Translations under genes and position numbers: made by a program | From: Galerina marginata | Lineage: Eukaryota > Basidiomycota > Agaricomycetes > Agaricales > Galerinaceae | Length of the DNA: 64,000 nt | Direction of reading: 5' to 3' | Assembly (NCBI GenBank): GCA_023014335.1 | Contig: JAECYW010000010.1 | Span: forward strand, 2,480,001-2,544,000 | Part shown: positions 56,757 to 64,000 of the stretch, in pieces | Numbering within the stretch: the first letter of the stretch is position 1 | Layout of the letters: every line of letters starts with the position of its first letter | The notes under the pieces: model-generated | Told to the model about the DNA's origin: nothing | Seen by the model: the letters and a program-made list of their open reading frames with translations, nothing else | Databases searched by the model: none

Positions 56757-57529
56757 GGAGGGAATAGCTGTTGGAGTGGGACTCTCGCGTGATGGTTATA
56801 TTTTCCTCCCCCATTTTAACCTCTTTGTATAATAGTGCACGAAATCTATCATGACCGCCAACTTCAACTTGTTCGAACGAGGAATATTATTCTCGTGCAT
56901 TCAGTCCCGGGTTTGGAAGTGACTGCGGAGGGTGGGTTGGTATCAGACTCGTGGTATTTGATATTATTCTCTTTTGCTCCGATCTACGCACCACTAACAT
57001 CGGATAGAAGAGAAGGAAGTTAGCTACTTACTCGTGCGTTGAGGCTCAAAACTTTGAGCCTGAGCACGGTCCCGAACCTGTCTGTCCTTCCTGAGCATCT
57101 CCGCGATGTTCCCTCATTCTCAGAACAAACGACTGGGATATAGTGGATCCAGGCTCTCTGCATTTCGAGAGCGCCCTCCCCCCGATTTTGCGGCGCCTTC
57201 TGAAGTTTCGTATTTCTTTCTTTGTACTGTTCCACCCATTTTGGGTGACCTGCACAGTCTGCCTGTATACCTCCGCCACCGCGCTCCGATTCTTGACCTT
57301 TCTTGTTCCGAGTCAGTCATTCTGTTTACATCCTCTTTCGCTCAGTCAACATCCTTCAAGTCTCACTGAACATAATTGTAAGATTAAAGGTCGACTGTAC
57401 GTGAGCACTCTACGGAGATTCGTTATACTGAATTCCTGCATGTTGCTATCTCGCAATTCTAAACCTATGGATTGTTAAAATGTCCATAAATATAGTCCGA
57501 CTACGCTGTCCATTACAGTCTCCTCTTTG
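56757..57529. other. intergenic between convergent genes
   Basis: Lies between the 3' ends of the transporter (+) and the RTA1 gene (-). The overlapping frames at 57020-57480 on both strands have no domain or splice support. Confidence 0.45.
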
Positions 57530-58876
57530 TTAAGCCACATGTTTTTCAGTTTGCCCTGCAGGGAGTGCCAGTAGAATGCCTGGATTCGCGAAGTTCATGG
57601 TGTACATTGCCAATACCACCATCGTTGCGTCAAGTACGTCTAGACAAGAAAGCATAACCGCGTTAAAGGCGAGTTCAGCAAGGTAGCATGAATAGAACGT
57701 ACTGAAGTAGAGTTCGTTACTGATGATCCTGCCATTCCAACCATCCGCGAGCTCAATAGTTCGGTAAATAGCACTTCAGTTATCAATTAGCTTGAGCTGG
57801 TACCTCCTGAAAATGAAAGAATCTCACCGGATAAATAATAAGGTAGTGCTGAAGATTAAGGCGTAGGACATCAGCTTCAGTTTAAACGTGAATAAACCTC
57901 GAAGCTGGTGGTCCGATTGATCATCGACGATCTTTACCGACTTCACTCGGGAGGCGATTGGGGCATCGAAATTATAACGAACAAAGTACTCGAGTGCCAG
58001 GATAGAGAATAGTACAATTACGGCGAGTTGAAAACCGATACCTCCAAGCATAATATGTGCGCCCTATTTAAGTGTTTAAATCAGTGTATGTCCCTTTCAG
58101 AAATCTAGGGCCACTACCAACCAGGTTTGCACCTTTTAAATCAGGGGCAGTCGCCGCTATGCCTCCTCCTGCACCTTGAACGACAAGGGAAACAACGTCC
58201 TAGAAGGATGAGATGAGCTTCGTGGCACTAGGGCAATCTAAATATCTGTATTACTTACGCATGTGCAGAAAACGATTGTATCTGTTAAGTGGATGCATAA
58301 ACGTCAGCGCCGATAAGGGAGGAAACGAACAATTAGAAACGTACACCATTTAGGACTTAGGCGACTATATGTAGACCCAAGGCGTTTTATTATCTCTCCG
58401 AGTATAACAAAATTTGCCGCAAGGAGAGGCGTTGGGGCGACAATGGTACACGTTATTCTGTTTTGAAATGAAGTTAGTATTCGAAAAATTGAAACCAAAT
58501 TTCTTTCTCACTCAATCTGGAAGGGTGTTGAGAGTAGCGGTGAAAAACTTGACCATAAACGTCCAGACCAGCCCAGAATTTCGATGAGACCACAAAGACC
58601 CGCTGTCGGAATGAGCCATAGCCTCCTATATCTAGCCGCCTGTCCTGCATAAACGACTAGTGAAAATAAAAGATCAGAATAACGATCAGAGGAGAAAATT
58701 TGGGAGCTCACTGGTAGAAACGCCAAAAAGAGATATCATAACGATCGCAACTGCCCTCGAGGGAACGTAGTGGTAGGGCGACTCTTCCGCTATCGACAAG
58801 GCGACTAGAGGAATAAAGCTTAACAACACACGCGAGGTCAAGAGGATTACTCACCTGGGCCGTCACTGCTTGACAT
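57530..58876 (-). CDS. RTA1-like membrane protein (lipid-translocating exporter family)
   Basis: Nine exons: 58876-58855, 58804-58712, 58656-58512, 58457-58345, 58281-58259, 58199-58122, 58063-57828, 57773-57703 and 57639-57530. All phases match, giving 296 residues. RTA1 signatures: YHYVPSRAVAIVMISLFGVS (TM1), LIPTAGLCGLIEILGWSGR, APTPLLAANFVILGEIIKRL, VVSLVVQGAGGGIAA, HIMLGGIGFQLAVIVLFSIL, RAIYRTIELADGWNGRI and LAMYTMNFANPGILL. Seven membrane segments are expected. Family members act in resistance to 7-aminocholesterol or in sphingoid-base export in yeasts; the substrate here is unknown. The frame is intact. Confidence 0.88.
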
Positions 58877-58950
58877 CGCTGGGACTACGCGCGGAGATTT
58901 GAATTAAGGAGGGAATGTGGTATCTAAGTTGTTGGAAACGGGTCAGCGGT

Positions 58951-58957
58951 ATTTATA
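58951..58957 (-). promoter_or_regulatory. TATA box of the RTA1 gene
   Basis: TATAAAT on the minus strand, 75 nt before the ATG at 58876. Confidence 0.6.
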
Positions 58958-58989
58958 CCTACACGGCTAACAAAACCGCCTGGTAGGCG

Positions 58990-59211
58990 TTAGGCGTTTG
59001 GTACAGCTTTTCCAAAGGATGAAACATATCCGCTCAAGGGAAATGCTCCAGAGATCACGGCTTGCGTTTCCGAGAGGAGTTGTCGCTCAACCTGCCGAGT
59101 GAACCTTGTAACATCCGCAGCATTGGTTTCGAGTATCGTACGCGCAGTCAAAGACCGGACAGAACCGGGGTATTCTTTGACTAGATGTCTTTTCTGTACA
59201 GCCAAGTACAT
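58990..59211 (-). CDS. possible short gene, 73 residues
   Basis: Open frame from the ATG at 59211. The peptide is basic at the N-terminus (YLAVQKRHLVKEYPG), then helical (ETNAADVTRFTRQVERQL), ending SGYVSSFGKAVPNA. A strong TATATAAA box lies further upstream at 59378-59371, and a GTGAGT...TTTGCAG intron (about 59329-59283) could belong to its leader. After that intron the ATGCTCCGACTTGC start would give a mitochondrial-looking presequence, but joining it in frame needs an unlikely 36-nt intron. I do not recognise the product and cannot exclude chance. Confidence 0.3.
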   Translation of the reverse strand: MYLAVQKRHLVKEYPGSVRSLTARTILETNAADVTRFTRQVERQLLSETQAVISGAFPLSGYVSSFGKAVPNA

Positions 59212-60146
59212 TGACTAAATAAGGAAGAATGCCCTATTGCGCGATAAGACGTTTTTCGGGGAGAATGCAAGTCGGAGCATCCTGCAAATAAGAATAAGAT
59301 AAAGCTACTGAGTGCAGGACATCACTCACAACAGGAATATTACGAATTGTCATATGTTAAAGTGACGCTTTTTATATAAGCATCGCTGGCTGGAATTCGC
59401 GGGTGTGTCTCGTAGCACCTTCCAGGCATTGACTTGCACCAAACACTGGCACTGTTTTCGTGTTGCGACACTGTGGTCAATTTGGACATGCCGTCGTCCT
59501 CGGGAGGAGGACCCAGCTTGATGGCGAATGAACAGGACCACTTCCTCAAGGCTCTATCGGACCTCCTTCGCGCGCGATATCAAAAAAACTGTGCTGTGCT
59601 GCCTGTGCATTGCACGGCCATGATGGAATGGCAAATTCAAAATTGATTTCGTAGCTGGCTCCGTTAGTGTCGGTGTTTGTTTGGCAGACTTGTCTAAAAC
59701 CGCACATTTCGGCAACAGATGTTCCCGAACCGGTGCTAGCAGAAACTCGGCCAGCTCGGGCGTTCAACGTTCAACGTTCAAGAATAAAACAATCCCGTTA
59801 GATTGGCAACAACATGGATTGTTAGGCGTTGTTCTGATATTGAAGTCCGAAGTCACGCAATGTGCGAGGAGTTCTCTTTACATAACAATCAGACTATAGG
59901 TAGTTAGAAATCAACCACCGACGTCTGTTCTTGATAATGGTATTAAGGTCTGACGCGCAGTTGGCAAAGCCAGAGGCCTCTAGTTCATCCGGCCATGCAG
60001 GGTGACCATGAAAGTCCCTGCATATCTCCATCACCGATTAACGTGCTTCAAATGGTAGTCGTTCGATAAAATGGGAAGAAATATTAACTAGTTAAAGTTA
60101 CAACATTTTTTTTACAACTATTTCGCAGGTGGTTATTGAACCCAGC
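59212..60146. other. intergenic, TATA-like box only
   Basis: Contains TATATAAA on the minus strand at 59371-59378 and short frames on both strands. A short tandem CGTTCAACGTTCAA lies near 59761. No supported gene. Confidence 0.4.
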
Positions 60147-62257
60147 CTATATCCTGATCCCTTGATCGCGCACAGGAGGTGGCAGCCCATTTCCAATCAT
60201 AACACGGGTTCCTTCACTCGTCACATCATCGATCGTCAAAAATATAAATGCTTTTGGGGTGTCAGTTAAATATTCAAATTGAAAAAGGAGTCCGTACCTG
60301 GACCCGGAGGGAAGACTCGGTTATTTGGTGGGCTTGTGACCACCAAAGTCCTGCGATCTGGAGAAAGAATTGCATCCATAAACACTAGACGCTGACCGGA
60401 ATGGAAGGCATGGGAAGAGAATCCAAGATCCATCAATGCAACTGGAAATATTTCGGGCAAGAACTGTGAACTCGAAGCATTATTATTCAGAGAAAGACAC
60501 TTACCTTGCACAGAAGACGCCCTGAGATTGCTCGGAATGGATATATCAATGACAAATGCCTGGTTAAACCCGATCTTCGTCGGGACCTTCGTAAGTTTTG
60601 GCCGTGCCACCGACATAAACGGGGGGTTCAAATATTGGACGCGGAATTCCCTGCATGTACATCGTGAATATTGGTTTGTTTAAGAATACAAGGAAACAAA
60701 CGTGTGGAATTCAGTTCCGTTGACCACGTTACCATTCGGGTTGGATCCAGCAAGTAGAACGTTTCTACGATGTTCATTAGCCTACTATCATGGGATTATT
60801 TAAGGTGGATTACCCGGATGGCGTCAAAGTAGCCACGGAGTGATACATGCGTGCGATATTACTGGTAGGCAGGCCCTGATTACTGATTCGCTTTCCGAGG
60901 GCTGCACTCGGGGTGTAGAGAGAGGGTGTTAAGCTACGACGGTAATTCAGCTAAGGGGACAAGGATTGAAGAAATTTTCTTACACGGGGTGATCTGCGTT
61001 AGATTGATTGCCAACCGGGTCCTTGATAGACGCCACGGCTGCATATCCTGTTCCAGCCCCGTTGGTAATGAGAACTTGTCCGTTTGGGAGAAGGATCATT
61101 TCTGGCATCATTCGGGGTTCTAGGAGATGCTCGACCTGCCATCCTCTCTTGATTCCGGCGGGAGTGATCTCCAAGCGACTGCACTGGTCCGTCGCAGGAT
61201 CTTGCGAAGAAAGCTCCAAAGCGGGAATCTGGTCACTAGAGGCACTACCCCCACAAACGAGCACCTCAGGCGTAAAATGGGGCGGCGATAAGGGCAGAAG
61301 AGCAGCAGTACCGTCGAACGGATTTGTAACGCGAACGCCATTCGGGATATCTGGAAGAATAGTCTCGGTGTTCTTTTCAATATCATAAATGATAGTCTGA
61401 TTATTGGCGATCATAAGCACTGTTCCGTCCGGGAGCTGGAAGATTCTAAATGACGCATTTGGCGTCAATGAATAATCGAAACTTAAAAGAAATATTAAAA
61501 GAATTACCGAGGGAATAGGTTCACAGGAAGACTTCTTTCGAGGAATGCTAACGGACGAGGAACTCCTCCGTCTTTCGACGGGAAAAACTCGAGATTGTTG
61601 ACTGGATCCGTGTTATAAAAAGGTGTATCCTCGTGGATGCCGCCTACGATCATCTATAACGGCCGTTGAGCCTATATTCCGTTGATGAGCATCTGATATG
61701 ACTAACCAGAGAGCCATCGAAGATCCTAATGGCTGAAGTGTACCATCGGTTTTCGACGAGGTGGAGAGTGGCTGGGTCTTCGATGAGTTCACATCCAATA
61801 CCGTTTGCGTCCTCGCAGGGTTCCAAAATACGAATCCCCATACGCCCGTCTTGAGCAACCGGGTTGGCTGGGATGTTTCCTCCAACGCTAACCTTCGAAT
61901 TTAAATTTGACATGGATCAGATATGATGGTTAGAAAAGTAACAGAATTGAATGGTACCATCGTTCCATTACTCAAAAATCCTCCGGAGGCGCAAAAGCTG
62001 TCCGTAATAAGTCTCAAAGGCGATGCGGTGTTTGTCTTGAAATTCCAGAGGGCGCCCCACGCGGTGTGTCCGTCAATCATCAATGGGTCATTCGTCGCTC
62101 GGTCAAAGAAGACAGCCAGAGTGGGTGAGACGACAATGGCTTCCAAGGCTAGGATTCCGCTGGTTCCATTTTGGACGAATTCCCATTGCGGATTGGCAGC
62201 GGCAGCAGCACCGATTAATACAAGAAGCCGAGAAAGAGAAATAAGTGGGTTGCGCAT
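60147..62257 (-). CDS. glyoxal oxidase (copper radical oxidase, AA5_1)
   Basis: Nine exons: 62257-61958, 61892-61707, 61653-61508, 61445-60984, 60933-60814, 60764-60702, 60650-60505, 60441-60298 and 60250-60147 (556 residues). A signal peptide covers about residues 1-21. Glyoxal oxidase signatures occur in order: [20 protein letters not shown], where Cys89 would form the Tyr-Cys cofactor; [14 protein letters not shown] (Tyr151, its partner); [55 protein letters not shown] (axial Tyr and copper His); and [10 protein letters not shown] (second copper His). The enzyme oxidises small aldehydes such as glyoxal to acids with release of H2O2 and fuels extracellular peroxidases. It is secreted and uses copper. 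A TATA box lies about 50 nt upstream. Confidence 0.92.
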
Positions 62258-62302
62258 TGTTCCAGAGAGGAGTCAATCAAAGTCGAAGTCCGAATTTGAG
62301 TT

Positions 62303-62309
62303 CTTTATA
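62303..62309 (-). promoter_or_regulatory. TATA box of the glyoxal oxidase gene
   Basis: TATAAAG on the minus strand, 46-52 nt before the ATG at 62257. Confidence 0.6.
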
Positions 62310-62998
62310 CTCGTCCAACATACCTGAGAATAAGCAACCGTTGGTTGTAGTCGGAAAACAATGTCGACCTATCCGCAAGGATCATAGTCCAGCTTCCCAC
62401 TAGAACGAACAGATTAAGCACGAGGACAGGGTGTTCGCAGTGGCTCTCCACAACCATTCATCCCTCCTGAGCCAGCTTCGCACTGATCTGTGAAAAGATT
62501 GCCCATCAAGAAAAGGGTGTGCATATTCTGCATGCCAGGAAGCAAAGGATCTCTCAAGACCCGTTCCTACAGTCCTTGAGCGAGAAAATAGGTAGCCTTC
62601 ACGACGAGAACTTTCTTGTGAGGCGTGGAAGCACTACCATAAGAGTTAATTTACGACCTAGATCGACCTGATCATCGGTTTTTTTCACATTAAGTCGCAG
62701 TTAGAGATTTCAATGCGCACCTTACAGACTGACATGAATAAACTGCGGAAATCAAGCACAATAGGCTCATGGTTTAAAATTGACAATGAAAGAAGTCTTC
62801 GCAGAGAAAGTAAATACGTGGAGCGGAAAAACGTACATGCTAAATGGTAGGGTAGGGCCGAAGCGGCTGCAACGGCTGCACGAGGAACGAGGGCAGATTT
62901 TGAGGAGAACATGGAAAAAAGTGTGAGTAAAGTGTACATGACCCAAGAATGAAAAAATACTACTGCGCCATCCTACGTCTGCTAGCTGTCTGCTGATC
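62310..62998. other. intergenic, nothing recognised
   Basis: Between the glyoxal oxidase promoter and the stop of the reductase gene; short frames only. Confidence 0.45.
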
Positions 62999-64000
62999 TC
63001 AATATGCGAAACCTTCACGATGAACCTTCCCAGAGTTAACCCCCAGTTTGCCCAACGATTCCAAAACGGAGCGTTCGAAAGGCTCTGATCCACACAAGAA
63101 TAGCTCGGATTTTTTCCCTCCAAACACTTCCTTGCTCTCGTCAAAGAAGGATGATTTGATACGACCGTTGTGAGTAGCAAAGTCGATATCCGCGTGACTT
63201 CCGGAAACGGCCTCGTTTGTGAAGATGTGGATGAGCAAGTACGATGGACACGGCTTGCCACCGAGAGCATGCGTGATTAGGGATAGTATAACGTCAGGTT
63301 CACGAGTTGAAACTACGAACGTTATGTCCCAAGGTGGAGACTCGGAGGTCGTAGAAAGCGCCGCGAGCATTGAAAGGAAGGGAGTCACGCCTATACCGCC
63401 AGCAATCCAAACGAGGTGTTTTATTTCTTTCCCTGGAGAGCTGGCTGCGGTAAGTTCTGGAAGAATAAATTCGCCGCTAGTCCCTACGATATCCACCTTC
63501 AACGACAGAGCCCTAGAGTCGTCAAGCATATCCCGCCGATGTTCCGCCAGCTTCCGCGTTAAATTGAACAAGGCACCAGTGACGACTCCGCCCGGTTTCA
63601 GTCGCATGGTAAGTGCGAAGTGCCGATTGTCAGAGCCAACGGGTGCTGCACTAGAGACTGTCCAGGTACGGATGAAGTCATCATTAATAGAACTTGGCCG
63701 TCCTGGCGCCATATGCTGGTATGAACGCGAGCCGAGCAAAGGACTGAAACCCAGGATAATGGCCTGTCCTGGATTGATGCGAAGCGGTGAGGACGATTCC
63801 CACTCGAAAGTAGCGATGGTGGGGTTGTGGAGACTGATTCGGGTTAACAGAGCTTTGGGCTGGTCTTCCTGTGCGAAAACGGTGGTTTGAGTAGCTTCTT
63901 CAGCCAATAACCTGACGGGTGGATTGTAGGGACTCGGTTGGATTTTGTAACCGGGCTTAACGCGTGCGGGGAAGGCGTCGCGTACAAATGTGTAGCCTGT
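62999..64000 (-). CDS. FAD/NAD(P)-binding oxidoreductase, C-terminal part (gene continues past the right edge)
   Basis: The frame is open from the window edge to the stop at 62999 (333 residues visible). There is no ATG near the first ferredoxin-reductase residues; the frame simply runs on upstream with TGYTFVRDAFPARVKPGY and PSPYNPPVRLLAEE, so the gene starts outside. FNR-type signatures: RTWTVSSAAP (FAD binding), HLVWIAGGIGVTPFLSMLAA (NAD(P) Rossmann loop), LFLCGSEPFERSVLESLG and the C-terminal VHREGFAY. The part before the FAD domain resembles the linker of fungal proteins that fuse a pyridoxamine-phosphate-oxidase-like flavin domain to an FNR module; that is inference. No intron is needed in the visible part. 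Confidence 0.8.
   Translation of the reverse strand, partial: TGYTFVRDAFPARVKPGYKIQPSPYNPPVRLLAEEATQTTVFAQEDQPKALLTRISLHNPTIATFEWESSSPLRINPGQAIILGFSPLLGSRSYQHMAPGRPSSINDDFIRTWTVSSAAPVGSDNRHFALTMRLKPGGVVTGALFNLTRKLAEHRRDMLDDSRALSLKVDIVGTSGEFILPELTAASSPGKEIKHLVWIAGGIGVTPFLSMLAALSTTSESPPWDITFVVSTREPDVILSLITHALGGKPCPSYLLIHIFTNEAVSGSHADIDFATHNGRIKSSFFDESKEVFGGKKSELFLCGSEPFERSVLESLGKLGVNSGKVHREGFAY

Noticed and set aside
57020..57480. Cluster of overlapping frames on both strands between convergent genes
   Set aside because: No motif and no conserved features; the frames are mirror shadows of each other.
59434..59646. Plus-strand 70-codon frame and its minus-strand counterpart
   Set aside because: Neither has splice context or a recognised domain; the TATA-like box nearby points the other way, toward 59211.
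1..64000. tRNA, rRNA genes or CRISPR arrays
   Set aside because: No TPsiC/anticodon-stem patterns, rRNA blocks or spaced short repeats were seen; CRISPR is not expected in a fungus.

Overview
The window looks like nuclear DNA of a mushroom-forming basidiomycete (Agaricomycetes). Genes are split by many short GT-AG introns of about 45-65 nt. Several have a TATAAA-type box 45-80 nt before the ATG. The recognisable genes are typical of this group: a STE3-type pheromone receptor, a tamavidin-like biotin-binding protein, a glyoxal oxidase, a secreted GH18 glycosidase, an RTA1 membrane protein and a carboxylate transporter. All splice models here were built by hand from reading frame and splice consensus. 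I could run no search, so family calls rest on motifs recognised by eye.

Left part (1-26 kb): a degenerate 149-bp tandem array is followed by a small seven-exon gene with an 816-bp inverted-repeat transposon inside one intron. Next come a multi-pass membrane protein, an intact 1006-residue protein of a repeated Agaricomycete family, a Kre9/KNH-like Ser/Thr-rich cell-surface protein, a secreted GH18 enzyme with a broken partner copy about 15 kb away, and a secreted protein made of three cystine-knot-like modules, one per exon repeat. Between them lie copies of a noncoding dispersed repeat (called R1 here). I found about seven copies or fragments in the window, all in the same orientation.

Middle part (26-49 kb): three decayed copies of a second repeat or gene relic (R2, minus strand) each face an R1 copy or fragment. 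Between R2 copies lies a 5.7-kb tyrosine-recombinase retrotransposon of the DIRS/Ngaro type, with gag, RT-RNase H and recombinase frames, identical split direct repeats and an extra reading frame. A tamavidin-like gene, an F-box pseudogene and a small hypothetical gene complete this part.

Right part (49.8-64 kb): gene-dense and mostly repeat-free. In order: the STE3 receptor (+), a disordered basic protein (+), a JEN-type carboxylate/H+ symporter with 15 exons (+), an RTA1 protein (-), a glyoxal oxidase (-), and a flavin/NAD(P) reductase cut by the window edge (-). Glyoxal oxidase makes H2O2 and carboxylic acids from small aldehydes, and a carboxylate symporter nearby could take up such acids; that link is inference only. 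I saw no CaaX-type pheromone precursor near the receptor.
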